This document shows positions 33,422 to 42,871 of a stretch of DNA of 64,000 nt, in pieces. The number at the start of each line of letters is the position of its first letter. Positions within the stretch are counted from its first letter, which is position 1. Under the pieces are notes generated by a model. That model searched no databases and was not told the origin of the DNA. It saw only the letters and a program-made list of their open reading frames with translations. This stretch comes from Acetobacter oryzifermentans (GTDB lineage: Bacteria; Pseudomonadota; Alphaproteobacteria; Acetobacterales; Acetobacteraceae): contig NZ_CP011120.1 in NCBI RefSeq assembly GCF_001628715.1, positions 1,364,001 to 1,428,000 of the forward strand, read 5' to 3'. Made by a program: the position numbers and the translations under genes.

Positions 33422-33940
33422 ATGAAACGCAGCCATTTTGCTGTTCTGTTCTGTGCAGCTCTTTCTTGTTCAGCCTATGCCTTACCGCAGGCATTGGCTG
33501 ATAATCAGCCTTCCCAGCCCGTTTTGCCGGAGCAGGTGGATGCTCAAAAGGATATTACCATATTTGACACATCTTTGCATCTGGCATCGGAAGGAGAACC
33601 GGCAACAGTTTATTTTGCCCTGTCCAATGCCAGTGAAACCGCGCATCTGCTTACGGGGGTAAGTTCTCCCGTTTGCCAGAAACTGGTGGGCCACCATGCC
33701 GATCAGGAAAGCACAGGTGGTACTAGGGTGCTGTTTACCCATCTTGCCCTGCCGGGCAACTCTACACTGGTGTTTCCGCCGGGCGGGTACCACCTGCTCT
33801 GCTTTGGCCTTTCCAATAACGTGCATGCCAATCAGAACGTGCCGTTTACATTTACATTTATGGGTGGATCTTCAAAAACCGTATCTGTTCCTGTTCAGGA
33901 TGCAGGCACAGATGCAGAAAGCGACCATAAGCCAGACTGA
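33422..33940 (+). CDS. PCu(A)C-like periplasmic protein with altered metal site
   Basis: A 172-residue exported protein (signal peptide through about residue 26, SAYALPQALA) resembling the PCu(A)C/DUF461 copper chaperones that feed cytochrome oxidase. The cupredoxin-like core is visible in YFALSNASETAHLLTGVSSP and FPPGGYHLLCFGL. The canonical methionine ligands are missing: the H-x-M site reads YHLLC and the GVMxM segment reads GTRVLF; only histidines and a cysteine remain. The ATG at 33422 has GGAG well placed upstream. It may bind another metal, or none. A strong terminator follows. Confidence 0.65.
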   Translation: MKRSHFAVLFCAALSCSAYALPQALADNQPSQPVLPEQVDAQKDITIFDTSLHLASEGEPATVYFALSNASETAHLLTGVSSPVCQKLVGHHADQESTGGTRVLFTHLALPGNSTLVFPPGGYHLLCFGLSNNVHANQNVPFTFTFMGGSSKTVSVPVQDAGTDAESDHKPD

Positions 33941-33964
33941 TCACGCCTTATTCAGCAAAGCGTT

Positions 33965-34002
33965 GCTCTGGCAGGAAAAATATTCCCGCCAGAGCTTGTT
34001 TT
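33965..34002 (+). terminator. Intrinsic terminator of the PCu(A)C-like gene
   Basis: GCTCTGGC at 33965-33972 pairs with GCCAGAGC at 33988-33995, followed by TTGTTTTTTA. It separates this gene from the convergent glpK. Confidence 0.9.
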
Positions 34003-35502
34003 TTAGCTGCCCGTATAGGTGCTAAGAGTGCGCTTAACCGCCTGATGCCATCCGGCAATCATGGTGCGGCGCTGTTCATTTTCCATTTTAGGTTCAAATA
34101 GAGAGCCCCGTGCCCATTCGGAAGCCACGGTCTGCTCGCTATCCCACACACCTGTTGCAATGCCCGCCAGAAAGCCTGCGCCCAGAGCGGTGGTTTCCAC
34201 ATTGCGTGGACGCTCCACCTTGGCTTGCAGCATGTCTGCAAGAAACTGGCAGTACCAGTCATTGGCAGACATGCCGCCATCTACGCGAATGCTATCTGTG
34301 GTGCCACCGCCATCCTGCATCATGGCCGTAACCAGATCGAGCGTCTGATAGGCTACGGATTCCAAAGCAGCGCGGGCAATATGCGCAGCACTTGAATCCA
34401 GCGTTAGGCCGCAGATCAGCCCGCGTGCATCAGGGTCCCAATGCGGGGCGCCTAGGCCTACAAACCCCGGCACCATGTAAACGCCGTGGCTATCTGGCAC
34501 ACGTGTCGCCATATCATCGGTTTGAGATGCGTGGGTGATCAGGTGCAGCCCATCACGCAACCATTTGATAGCGGCACCCGCCACAAAAATAGAGCCTTCC
34601 AGCGCGTAGGTGGTTTTGCCATTAATACGGTAGGCAATGGTGGTGAGCATGCGGTTGCGAGATGTTACGGGTTTATCCCCCGTATTCAGCAGCAAAAAGC
34701 AGCCCGTGCCATAGGTGGCCTTGGCCATGCCTGGTGTAAAGCACGCCTGCCCGACCACAGCGGCCTGCTGATCCCCCGCAATACCTGCGATAGGAATGGA
34801 TCGGCCGAACAGTTCGGGATCAGTTTCACCGTAAATGCAGCTGCTATCTTTCACTTCTGGCAAAAGTGCCGCAGGTACGCGGAAAAGACGCAGAAGGTCT
34901 TCATCCCACTGTTGGCGGTGGATATCAAACAACATGGTGCGAGATGCGTTGGTGACATCCGTTGCATGCACCTTGCCGCCAGTCAGACGCCACAGAATGA
35001 AGGAATCAATGGTGCCAAAAGCCAGCTCGCCTTTTTCTGCACGCTCACGGGCCTGAGGCACGTTATCCAGCAGCCATGCCAGCTTGGTGGCAGAAAAATA
35101 CGGATCAATCAAAAGCCCGGTGCGTTCGCGCACCAGTGTTTCTGCGCCTTCATCACGCAGTTTCTGGCACACATTGGCCGTGCGCCGATCCTGCCAGACA
35201 ATGGCGCGGTGGATAGGCTTACCAGTGGCGCGTTCCCACACCACAATGGTTTCGCGCTGGTTGGTAATGCCAATGCCCGCCACCCGGTCTGCCGCGCCAG
35301 ATTTCTCCAGCGCTGTGCGTGCGGTGTTAACGACATCTTTCCAGATATCTTCCGGGCAGTGTTCTACCCAACCCGCCTTGGGGTAATGCTGTGCAAACTC
35401 CTCTCTGGCGGCAGCGAGTTCCTGCGCATCACGATCAAAGACAATGCTGCGTGTTGATGTCGTTCCCTGATCAATAGCCAGGACACAGTCTTGCTTACTC
35501 AT
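34003..35502 (-). CDS. glpK: Glycerol kinase
   Basis: A 499-residue ATP-dependent kinase trapping glycerol as glycerol 3-phosphate. FGGY-family segments are [15 protein letters not shown] at the N-terminus, [31 protein letters not shown] and [12 protein letters not shown]. Length matches E. coli GlpK. It is the last gene of the glpD-glpF-glpK run, 27 bases after glpF, with a ribosome binding site TAAGGAG before the ATG. Confidence 0.97.
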   Translation of the reverse strand: MSKQDCVLAIDQGTTSTRSIVFDRDAQELAAAREEFAQHYPKAGWVEHCPEDIWKDVVNTARTALEKSGAADRVAGIGITNQRETIVVWERATGKPIHRAIVWQDRRTANVCQKLRDEGAETLVRERTGLLIDPYFSATKLAWLLDNVPQARERAEKGELAFGTIDSFILWRLTGGKVHATDVTNASRTMLFDIHRQQWDEDLLRLFRVPAALLPEVKDSSCIYGETDPELFGRSIPIAGIAGDQQAAVVGQACFTPGMAKATYGTGCFLLLNTGDKPVTSRNRMLTTIAYRINGKTTYALEGSIFVAGAAIKWLRDGLHLITHASQTDDMATRVPDSHGVYMVPGFVGLGAPHWDPDARGLICGLTLDSSAAHIARAALESVAYQTLDLVTAMMQDGGGTTDSIRVDGGMSANDWYCQFLADMLQAKVERPRNVETTALGAGFLAGIATGVWDSEQTVASEWARGSLFEPKMENEQRRTMIAGWHQAVKRTLSTYTGS

Positions 35503-35529
35503 TAAGGAGTATCCTTCTGCGTGTTGCGG

Positions 35530-36348
35530 TCAGTCTGCCGCCGTCGTGGTCACCCGGGCCCTTGCGGGCATAAATGGGCGGAGAAGTGTCTGGTAAAGTG
35601 TGGCGCCCACTAAACCGCCCACCATGGGGCCAGCAATAGGCATCCACCAATAATTGCCGGGGGAAGGAAACGCGGCACGTCCCCATCCTGCAACAAAACA
35701 GAAAATGCGCGGCCCAAGATCGCGCGCAGGGTTGAGGGCCCAGCCTTCCAAAAAGCCGGAAGATGCGCCCAAAATGGCAACCAGCAAGCCAATAATCAGC
35801 GCACCGGAATTAGCCTGCGGGGCCACGGTATTGTATTCACAGGTAATGGCAAAAATACCCAGCACCAAAATAGCGGTAAGGATAACCTCATTCATCATGG
35901 CGTGAAGTGGGGTTACAAAATCACCGGGATGGGTAAAAAAAACGCCAGAAGCTGCGCCGTCATTCACCCAGTCCAGATGATTAGCGAGCGCGTAATGCTG
36001 GATAACGGAGCCATACAGGGCATATACAAGCGAAGCGCCTAAAAAGCCGCCCCCAACTTGCGCTACCCAATAAGGCACAACTTTTTTCCAGGAAAAACCA
36101 CGGTAGCATGCCAAAGCCAGCGTAACGGCCGGGTTGGCATGCGTGCCAGATACAGAACCAGTGACATAGATGGCCAGCGTAACAGCCAGCCCCCACGTAA
36201 TGGCAACACCCCAGTAAGCCTGCTTGAAGGGGCTGGGATCATACAGCGAGAACATTGCTGCCACTGAATCCCCTATAGTCACAATAATCATAACAGCCAG
36301 ACATTCGGCTATCATTTCCCCAAGCAGGGCTTTTCCTGTTTTTTCCAT
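35530..36348 (-). CDS. glpF: Glycerol uptake facilitator (aquaglyceroporin)
   Basis: A 272-residue six-helix channel passing glycerol across the inner membrane. Both MIP half-helix motifs are present, HANPAVTLA and the second NPA in LNPARDLGPR, the Asp after the second motif being typical of glycerol facilitators. I prefer the ATG at 36348 (MEKTGKALLGEM), preceded by GAGGAAGG, over one 12 bases upstream. It lies between glpD and glpK. Confidence 0.95.
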   Translation of the reverse strand: MEKTGKALLGEMIAECLAVMIIVTIGDSVAAMFSLYDPSPFKQAYWGVAITWGLAVTLAIYVTGSVSGTHANPAVTLALACYRGFSWKKVVPYWVAQVGGGFLGASLVYALYGSVIQHYALANHLDWVNDGAASGVFFTHPGDFVTPLHAMMNEVILTAILVLGIFAITCEYNTVAPQANSGALIIGLLVAILGASSGFLEGWALNPARDLGPRIFCFVAGWGRAAFPSPGNYWWMPIAGPMVGGLVGATLYQTLLRPFMPARARVTTTAAD

Positions 36349-36405
36349 GACCTTCCTCATTATTATTTTTCTTGTTGGAAAGGACGTATCTATGGTTCTC
36401 AGATA

Positions 36406-37926
36406 TCAGGCAAGTTTCTTCCCGACATATGCTTCAACATTGGCTTTTTCTGCATCGCTCAGATGCAGACCCAGCTTGCTGCGGCGCCACAGAACATCTT
36501 CTGCCGTGCGAGCCCATTCGCGAGAGATCAGATAATCTACTTCACGCGATGTTAAGTCACCGCCCAGCACTTCGCCCATATCCTGCATGCTATTGGCTTC
36601 ACCAATAATTTCGTAGGTGCGGCTGCCATAATTGCGCATCAGGCGCCATGCAAGACCTTCTGGCAGCCATGGGGCTGTACGGCGCAGGCGTGCCAGAGCC
36701 TGATCAAAGCCGCCATCTCCCAAGTCACCACCGGGCAGAACTTCTTGTGCAGTCCAGCTTTCGCCACCCACTGTGGGCAGAACGGGCGCCAGTTTTTCCA
36801 GCGCGTGTTCGGCCAGTTTGCGGTATGTGGTGATCTTGCCGCCAAAAATAGAAAGTAGCGGCGCACCGTCCTGCGTATCCAGATCCAGCACGTAATCACG
36901 CGTTACGGCAGAGGCGTTGGCAGAGGCATCATCATACAGCGGACGTAGGCCAGCATAGCTCCACACCACGTCGCTTTCTTTCACCTGCACGTTCAGGTAG
37001 CGGTTTACGCTTTCACACAGGTAAGTCACCTCATCGGGTGCAATGTTCACTTTGCCCGGTTCCTGCTTCCACGGAATATCGGTGGTGCCGATCAGCGTGA
37101 ACTTCTGTTCATATGGAATAGCGAACACAATACGCTTATCCGGATTCTGGAAGATGTAAGCCTGCGGGCCTTCATACACACGCGGCACAATAATATGGCT
37201 GCCCTTGACCAACCGAACAGATTTGGAATTCGGGATTTTCAGCGTATCGGCCAGCAAACGCGCAACCCACGGGCCAGCAGCGTTGACCAGCGCCTTGGCG
37301 CGTACGGTTGTGGTTTTGCCGGTTGCGCGGTCTTCCAGCGTGGCTTCCCACACACCGTTGGCGCGGTTGGCCGCAATCAGGCGTGTGCGTGTACGCACAT
37401 CTGCACCACGTTCTGCGGCATCCATGGCGTTCAGCACCACAAGGCGGCTGTCCTGCACCCAACCATCGGAATACACAAAACCTTTGGTGTATTCTGGCTT
37501 TAGAGCCGCGCCGGATGAATGCGTGCGGAAATCAATGCCGCGAGACTTCGGCAGTGTCATGTTGGAGGCAAGGTGATCGTAAAGGAACAGGCCAGCCTTA
37601 AGCATCCACGCCGGGCGCACCAGTTTGGAATGAGGCAGCACAAACCGGAGTGGCCACATAATATGCGGGGCCATTTTCAGCAGGCGTTCACGTTCCATAA
37701 GGGCTTCGCGCACCAGGCGGAATTCGTAATATTCCAGGTAACGCAAGCCACCGTGGATCAGCTTCGTGCTGGAAGATGATGTGTAGCTGGCAAGGTCATC
37801 CTGCTCTACCAGCAGAACAGAGGCGCCACGGCCAACAGCATCTCGTGCGATGCCTGCGCCGTTTACCCCTCCTCCAACAATGAGCAGATCATAAATGCGG
37901 GCGGGAGATGCAGTAGGTGTGGTCAT
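36406..37926 (-). CDS. glpD: Aerobic glycerol-3-phosphate dehydrogenase
   Basis: A 506-residue FAD enzyme at the inner membrane oxidising glycerol 3-phosphate to dihydroxyacetone phosphate and passing electrons to ubiquinone. The FAD loop IVGGGVNGAGIARDAVGRG is near the N-terminus, followed by the family segment SSSTKLIHGGLRYLEYYEF. The C-terminal DAO_C helical domain is intact. It has GGAAG before the ATG at 37926 and is preceded by a 140-base gap that carries an operator-like inverted repeat and probably the glpDFK promoter. Confidence 0.97.
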   Translation of the reverse strand: MTTPTASPARIYDLLIVGGGVNGAGIARDAVGRGASVLLVEQDDLASYTSSSSTKLIHGGLRYLEYYEFRLVREALMERERLLKMAPHIMWPLRFVLPHSKLVRPAWMLKAGLFLYDHLASNMTLPKSRGIDFRTHSSGAALKPEYTKGFVYSDGWVQDSRLVVLNAMDAAERGADVRTRTRLIAANRANGVWEATLEDRATGKTTTVRAKALVNAAGPWVARLLADTLKIPNSKSVRLVKGSHIIVPRVYEGPQAYIFQNPDKRIVFAIPYEQKFTLIGTTDIPWKQEPGKVNIAPDEVTYLCESVNRYLNVQVKESDVVWSYAGLRPLYDDASANASAVTRDYVLDLDTQDGAPLLSIFGGKITTYRKLAEHALEKLAPVLPTVGGESWTAQEVLPGGDLGDGGFDQALARLRRTAPWLPEGLAWRLMRNYGSRTYEIIGEANSMQDMGEVLGGDLTSREVDYLISREWARTAEDVLWRRSKLGLHLSDAEKANVEAYVGKKLA

Positions 37927-37963
37927 GGTTTCTTCCGGTTTCGGTCAGAACGCAAACTTCTGT

Positions 37964-37984
37964 CTTTTATTCGTATTCGAAAAG
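37964..37984. promoter_or_regulatory. Candidate GlpR operator upstream of glpD
   Basis: The sequence CTTTTATTCGTATTCGAAAAG has CTTTT/AAAAG ends and a TTCG direct repeat inside. It sits about 40-60 bases before the glpD start codon, where a DeoR-family repressor would act. The match to a known GlpR motif is from general resemblance only. Confidence 0.4.
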
Positions 37985-38066
37985 AAAACGCAAGAAGAAT
38001 GGCGTCAATATGGCCAGATGGCGGTTTTTAACGGCCCTTCCTGCTTTCCTTTACGAAAATCATGGA

Positions 38067-38837
38067 TCATGGTTGGGCAATATGCAGTTTGATATCGTGT
38101 TCTTTTAACAGCGCGCGAATGCCCGCTGGCGGTGGTTGATCAGTATAAAACGCGTTAACCTGCGTAATATGCCCTACCCGCGCCATGGGTCTGCGGCGGA
38201 ACTTGGTGTGGTCTGCCAACAAAAAAACAGTGCGGGCATTGCGCAGAATGGCCTGCGCGGCGCTAATTTCATCTGCATCAAAATCCAGCAATGTGCCGTC
38301 TTCATCAATGCCGCTAATGCCGATCACGCCAAAATCTGCCCGGTATTGTTCCATCATGGCGGCGGCTGTGGGGCCAACTATGCCGCCATCACGCAGGCGA
38401 ACGTGCCCACCCGTAATAATCAGACTACATTCTGGAGCGGGGGCCAAAAGCGTGGCTACATGAATATTGTTGGTAATCACCCGCAGTGCCTTATGGGTGC
38501 GGAGAGATTGCGCAAAGGCTTCTGTAGTTGTGCCAATATTGATGAAAAGCGAAGCCCCGTTGGGAATGGCCTGTGCGGCATTACGCCCAATGGCTTCCTT
38601 TTCGCGCAAATTCAGGATCTGCCGATCGGAATAAGAAATATTTTCTGATGGCGAAAGAGAGCTGGCTCCACCATGATGGCGCGCCAGCAGCCCCTGTGCG
38701 GCCATGATGTTGACGTCTCGGCGCACGGTTTGCACGGTAACATTGAGTTCACGCGCCAAATCTTCGCTGGTTGCATAGCCGTGTTGCTGCACCAGTTTAA
38801 GAATGCGAAACCGACGTTGTTGCACTGCCTGTGTCAT
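38067..38837 (-). CDS. glpR: DeoR-family transcriptional regulator GlpR
   Basis: A 256-residue repressor probably controlling the glycerol genes and responding to glycerol 3-phosphate. The N-terminal DeoR helix-turn-helix includes YATSEDLARELNVTVQTVRRDVN, and the DeoRC sugar-phosphate domain includes SLFINIGTTTEAF and LIITGGHVRLRDGGIVGP. The ATG overlaps the recQ stop codon by four bases, so it may be cotranscribed with recQ rather than with glpD, which it precedes by 140 bases. Confidence 0.9.
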   Translation of the reverse strand: MTQAVQQRRFRILKLVQQHGYATSEDLARELNVTVQTVRRDVNIMAAQGLLARHHGGASSLSPSENISYSDRQILNLREKEAIGRNAAQAIPNGASLFINIGTTTEAFAQSLRTHKALRVITNNIHVATLLAPAPECSLIITGGHVRLRDGGIVGPTAAAMMEQYRADFGVIGISGIDEDGTLLDFDADEISAAQAILRNARTVFLLADHTKFRRRPMARVGHITQVNAFYTDQPPPAGIRALLKEHDIKLHIAQP

Positions 38838-40714
38838 GCCTGCGCTGTCTCAAGAACCTCCAGCACGGCTTCTCCATACCGTTCCAGTTTGGAGCGCCCT
38901 ACCCCTTTGATATCTCCCAGTTCATCCAAATCTGAGGGTTTTTCCATGGCGATATCGCGCAGCACGGAATCATGGAAAATAACGTAAGGCGGAATTTCCT
39001 GCTCCTGCGCTTCTTCCCGGCGCCATTGGCGTAGGGCATCAAACAGGGCTTTGCTATCTTCCGTAAGGGTAATGCCTGCGCTTTGGCTGCTGCGGTCTGA
39101 TATGCGGCTGGCTGTTTCCACTACAGGATCTGCACGTAGGTGAATGTCTTCCTCACCGCGTAAAATGGGGCGCGCTACATTCTGGTTTAAAATCAGGCCG
39201 CCGTATTGGCCTTCTGTGCGCAAGGCCCCACGCGCAATAAGCTGACGTACCACGCCGCGCCAGAACTGCTCGCTTTTATCCTTACCAATACCCCACACAG
39301 TCAGCTTGTCATGCCCATTACGCTTAACGGCTTCTGTGGTTTTGCCGCGCAGCACACTGATAACATGTAGCGCACCAAAACATTGCCCAGTGCGATACAC
39401 AGCAGAAAGCAGCTTGCGGGCGGCTTCTGTGCCATCAAATGTTAGCACCGGATGTAGGCAGTTATCGCAATGGCCGCAGGGTTCGGCCAATTCCTCACCA
39501 AAACAATGCAATAACGCACGGGTGCGGCAACCCGTGGTTTCGGTTAGTGCGATCATGGCTTCCAGTCGGCTGCGCATAATCCGTTTTTCGCTTTCTGGTG
39601 CGGCGGATTGATCCAGCCAATAACGGGCGCGAGCCATGTCCTCCCCGCCGTACAGCAGAAGTGTGTCAGATGGCAGGCCATCGCGCCCTGCCCGACCAAT
39701 TTGCTGATAATAGGCCTCTGGCGAGGATGGCATGTCCAGATGCACGACAGCGCGCACGTCTGGCCTATCTATGCCCATGCCAAAGGCGACAGTGGCAACA
39801 ATAACAAGAGGTTCACCAGATCGAAAACGCAGGAGCGCGGCACGTTTTTCTATGGGGGAAAGCCCGGCGTGATAGGCCAAGGCAGGCCACCCGCGTTCAC
39901 GCAGAGAAGCGGCCATGCGCTCTGTGCGGGCACGGCTGCCACAATATACAATACTGGCGGCATCCTTATGCCGCTCCAGTGCTGTAATAAGCTGGCGGGT
40001 TTCAGACGCTTTGGGCTGCACGGAAATGTTGAGATTAGGCCGATGAAAGCTGGAAACCAGTACCTCGGCATGCGGCATATCCAGCGCTGTTAGAATATCT
40101 TCTCGCGTGCGTTCATCCGCGGTAGCGGTAAGGGCAATACGTGGCACATGCGGAAAATGGCGTGGCAACGCTGTAAGGGCGCGGTATTCTGGCCGGAACT
40201 CATGCCCCCATGCCGAAATACAATGAGCCTCATCAATAGCGATAACCGAAAGCGGTATGCGCACAAGCCTGTCCAGCGTGCCGGATGAAAGCAGCCGTTC
40301 TGGGGAAATATACAGCAGGTCTATCCGCCCATTTGCCAGATCGGATCTGATTTTGGCGGCTTCATCCCCTTCCAGTTCAGAATGAAGGGCCGCTGCATTG
40401 ATGCCAAGTTGGCGCAGGCCTGCAACCTGATCATCCATAAGGGCAATAAGGGGGGAAATAACCAGCCCCATGCCTTCGCGGCACAGGGCGGGTATTTGGT
40501 AACAAACACTTTTGCCGCCGCCGGTTGGCATAAGCACCAGTGTATCTCTGCCTTCCATAACGCATTCAACGGCTTGCGCCTGAAGGCTGCGGAAACCCGG
40601 AAAGCCAAAAACCGCCTGCAGAACCTCCTGCGGCGGTTTGCCAGCAAACCGATCCCGTTCCAGCCTGCTATGTGAAAACTGAGAGGGCGTGGATATGGAG
40701 CCGGTTTCTGTCAT
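38834..40714 (-). CDS. recQ: ATP-dependent DNA helicase RecQ
   Basis: A 626-residue 3'-5' helicase. Motif I is LMPTGGGKSVCYQIPAL, the DEAH box is AIDEAHCISAWGHEFRPEY and motif VI is QQIGRAGRDGLPS. An RQC zinc site follows (C-TRALLHC, then CGHCDNC), and an HRDC domain ends the protein (PPYVIFHDSVLRDIAMEKP). I start it at the ATG at 40714 (MTETGSISTPS), four bases after the OmpA-like gene; an open frame continues upstream through that gene and is a shadow. The end overlaps glpR. Confidence 0.95.
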   Translation of the reverse strand: MTETGSISTPSQFSHSRLERDRFAGKPPQEVLQAVFGFPGFRSLQAQAVECVMEGRDTLVLMPTGGGKSVCYQIPALCREGMGLVISPLIALMDDQVAGLRQLGINAAALHSELEGDEAAKIRSDLANGRIDLLYISPERLLSSGTLDRLVRIPLSVIAIDEAHCISAWGHEFRPEYRALTALPRHFPHVPRIALTATADERTREDILTALDMPHAEVLVSSFHRPNLNISVQPKASETRQLITALERHKDAASIVYCGSRARTERMAASLRERGWPALAYHAGLSPIEKRAALLRFRSGEPLVIVATVAFGMGIDRPDVRAVVHLDMPSSPEAYYQQIGRAGRDGLPSDTLLLYGGEDMARARYWLDQSAAPESEKRIMRSRLEAMIALTETTGCRTRALLHCFGEELAEPCGHCDNCLHPVLTFDGTEAARKLLSAVYRTGQCFGALHVISVLRGKTTEAVKRNGHDKLTVWGIGKDKSEQFWRGVVRQLIARGALRTEGQYGGLILNQNVARPILRGEEDIHLRADPVVETASRISDRSSQSAGITLTEDSKALFDALRQWRREEAQEQEIPPYVIFHDSVLRDIAMEKPSDLDELGDIKGVGRSKLERYGEAVLEVLETAQA

Positions 40715-40718
40715 TCTA

Positions 40719-41096
40719 TCAGGGGTTGGCCAGTTCGATCTCCACGCGGCGGGAGCCAACCTGCATACCTTCGCTGCTGGAAGGTGCGCGTGGGGTCTGA
40801 ACGATATGATCACCCGCCACACCATCTTCGCTTAGCTGCTGGGCAACAGTTTTAGCGCGCTGAATGGCCAAAAGCGCATCGGCAGAAAGATCCTGCCCTG
40901 CATGTGCGTAACCTTCCACCTTTACAATGCGGGAAGGATGCTTTCTGGATTCGTCTGCCACCTGCAACAGGACATTGCGAGCATTGTCATCCAGCTCTGT
41001 TGAACGAGCGGAGAAGAAAACCACGTATTTGCGTGGTGCATTGCCAGCACAAGCAGCCAAAAGGCAGAGACCAGCAACAGGAAGCAAGCGGCGCAT
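40719..41096 (-). CDS. OmpA-like lipoprotein
   Basis: A 125-residue small lipoprotein with lipobox LLAACAG near residue 16 and an OmpA/MotB-type peptidoglycan-binding domain (KVEGYAHAGQDLSADALLAI, RAKTVAQQL, RRVEIELA). It resembles minimal Pal-like proteins but is shorter. The ATG at 41096 has AGGA eight bases upstream. Immediately downstream, with a four-base gap, is recQ; this odd coupling of an envelope protein to a helicase may only reflect compact gene order. True Pal of the Tol system is not indicated, since no tol genes are near. Confidence 0.8.
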   Translation of the reverse strand: MRRLLPVAGLCLLAACAGNAPRKYVVFFSARSTELDDNARNVLLQVADESRKHPSRIVKVEGYAHAGQDLSADALLAIQRAKTVAQQLSEDGVAGDHIVQTPRAPSSSEGMQVGSRRVEIELANP

Positions 41097-41174
41097 ATAA
41101 AATATCCTAATCAAGATATGTCATTATTTCCTAACTGGTGCCCTGCCGGGGGCATTACGTCAACATAGATTTGC

Positions 41175-42869
41175 TTATGCAACGGCGGCCTTGGCAACTC
41201 CGGCAGAAAGCCGCCAGATGCGATCCAGCTTTTCAACGCCAGTCAGGCGGTGTGCGATAAGGATAACTGTGCGCCCTTCTGTAACGGTGTTGAGTGTGCG
41301 TAGGAAGTCCTGCTCTGTCTGGGCATCCAGCCCTGTGGCGGGTTCATCCAAAATCATGATGGGGGCTTGCGTCAGTAATGTGCGGGCCAGCGCAATACGC
41401 CGCCCTTGCCCGCCAGATAGCCGAACACCGCCTTCACCCAACCATGTATCCAGCCCTTCTGGCAGGTTCCGCACAACATCTGCAATGGCGGCTTCTTCCA
41501 ACGCCTGCCACAGGTCTTCTTCCGTAGCATCTGGGCGGCCCAGTAGCAGATTGGCGCGGATGGTATCATCAAACAAATGCGTGGCTTGGGAAAGCCATGC
41601 GATACGCTGGCGCAAAGAGTCTGCCTTAATGCGGGAAATGTCTTCCCCGCCCAGTGTGATTGTTCCGGCTTCTGGTGTGGCAGCTTTAAGAAGGAGAGCT
41701 GCAAGGCTGGATTTGCCCACGCCAGATGGCCCCAGAATGGCCACGCGTGCACCTGCGGGAATATCCAGTGTAAGGCCATCAAACACCCATGGGCGATTTG
41801 CCGCCCAGCGGAACTTTACGCCTTCTACATGGATATGCGTATCTAGCGGTGCATCTGTTTGCTCAGACGCGGGAATGGTGATGGCGGAAGGTTGTTCAGC
41901 CACTTCCACTACGCGGCGTGCTGCTGCCCCCATTGCACCAGCCTGTAGCCCTGCACGGGTAAGTGCTGCGGCACTTTCAAAAGCAGCAATGGTTAAAAAC
42001 AGAATGCCCACGCCTTCCAGTGCAGGAATATGTTCTGCAAACAGTCCGCCAATGCTCAGTAGCACAGCAAATACGGCAATCTGTCCGGCCAGAAAGGCCA
42101 TGGCGTTGGCAAGGGCTGCCCGCCGCGCCAGACGGAGCTGATCTTGCAGGAGAGCGGCATCTGCCGCCTGCACACGTGCCAGCATACGGCCTTCTGCGCC
42201 AAAAGCGCGGATTTCACGCAGGCCACCAACCAGATCCAGCACCGTAATGCGCAAATGGGCCAGATGATGCACGATCTGGCTGGCAGATGCTCGGCTAGAG
42301 CGCGCAATCATCCATGGCACCACAAAGGCAGAGCAGGCAAATAGCAGCCCCACAACAAGGCCCAGCAACATACTGGCATGGCCTGCAATAATAACGAGGG
42401 CCGGAAATGTAACGCAAGCACAGATAAGCGGCACCACAATGCGCAGGTAAAGGCCGTCCAACGTGCCAATATCTGAAACAAGGCGGGAAAGCATATCCCC
42501 CGCCCGCCGGAAGCCCAAACCGGCAGCGGCCCCCTGCGCGAGGGAGCGGAAAAACCACACACGCAAATCAGCCAACGCGCGGAACATGGCATCATGCGCA
42601 AACAGGCGTTCTGCATAACGCAGGATCACACGGCCCGCACCAATCCAGCGCAAAGCTGTTGTGGCAATAACAATTTCACCCATAACGCAACCGGCCAGCC
42701 GCAGCCCAGATGTTTGCATGAGCGCCAGCCCAAAAGCCAAGCCCAGCAGAGCCAGAACAATACCGCCAGTAAGGCGAACCCCCTGTTTGCGCCAGAGCGC
42801 AAAAACAGTACGGATGGCTTGCCAATCTGTCAGTTCCCCGGTGGGGCGTGGGTTAGGGAGAGAGGTCAT
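41175..42869 (-). CDS. cydC: Thiol reductant ABC exporter subunit CydC
   Basis: A 564-residue half-transporter with an N-terminal six-helix membrane domain and a C-terminal ATPase (Walker A GPSGVGKSSLAALL, signature RLSGGQGRRIALARTL, Walker B IMILDEPATGLD). With CydD it exports cysteine or glutathione to the periplasm for bd-oxidase and cytochrome c assembly in the family. It starts two bases after cydD. Confidence 0.9.
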   Translation of the reverse strand: MTSLPNPRPTGELTDWQAIRTVFALWRKQGVRLTGGIVLALLGLAFGLALMQTSGLRLAGCVMGEIVIATTALRWIGAGRVILRYAERLFAHDAMFRALADLRVWFFRSLAQGAAAGLGFRRAGDMLSRLVSDIGTLDGLYLRIVVPLICACVTFPALVIIAGHASMLLGLVVGLLFACSAFVVPWMIARSSRASASQIVHHLAHLRITVLDLVGGLREIRAFGAEGRMLARVQAADAALLQDQLRLARRAALANAMAFLAGQIAVFAVLLSIGGLFAEHIPALEGVGILFLTIAAFESAAALTRAGLQAGAMGAAARRVVEVAEQPSAITIPASEQTDAPLDTHIHVEGVKFRWAANRPWVFDGLTLDIPAGARVAILGPSGVGKSSLAALLLKAATPEAGTITLGGEDISRIKADSLRQRIAWLSQATHLFDDTIRANLLLGRPDATEEDLWQALEEAAIADVVRNLPEGLDTWLGEGGVRLSGGQGRRIALARTLLTQAPIMILDEPATGLDAQTEQDFLRTLNTVTEGRTVILIAHRLTGVEKLDRIWRLSAGVAKAAVA

Positions 42870-42871
42870 GC

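Noticed and set aside
34486..35457. Plus-strand open frame of 323 codons opposite glpK
   Set aside because: Antisense to glycerol kinase, whose motifs are complete; no start signal or recognisable domain.
41120..41160. GC-rich inverted repeat between cydC and the OmpA-like gene as a terminator
   Set aside because: The stem is short and no T run follows on the minus strand.
41191..42141. Plus-strand open frame of 316 codons opposite cydC
   Set aside because: It is the reverse-frame shadow of the ATPase and membrane domains of CydC; the composition is Arg/Ser/Ala-heavy and no family motif is present.
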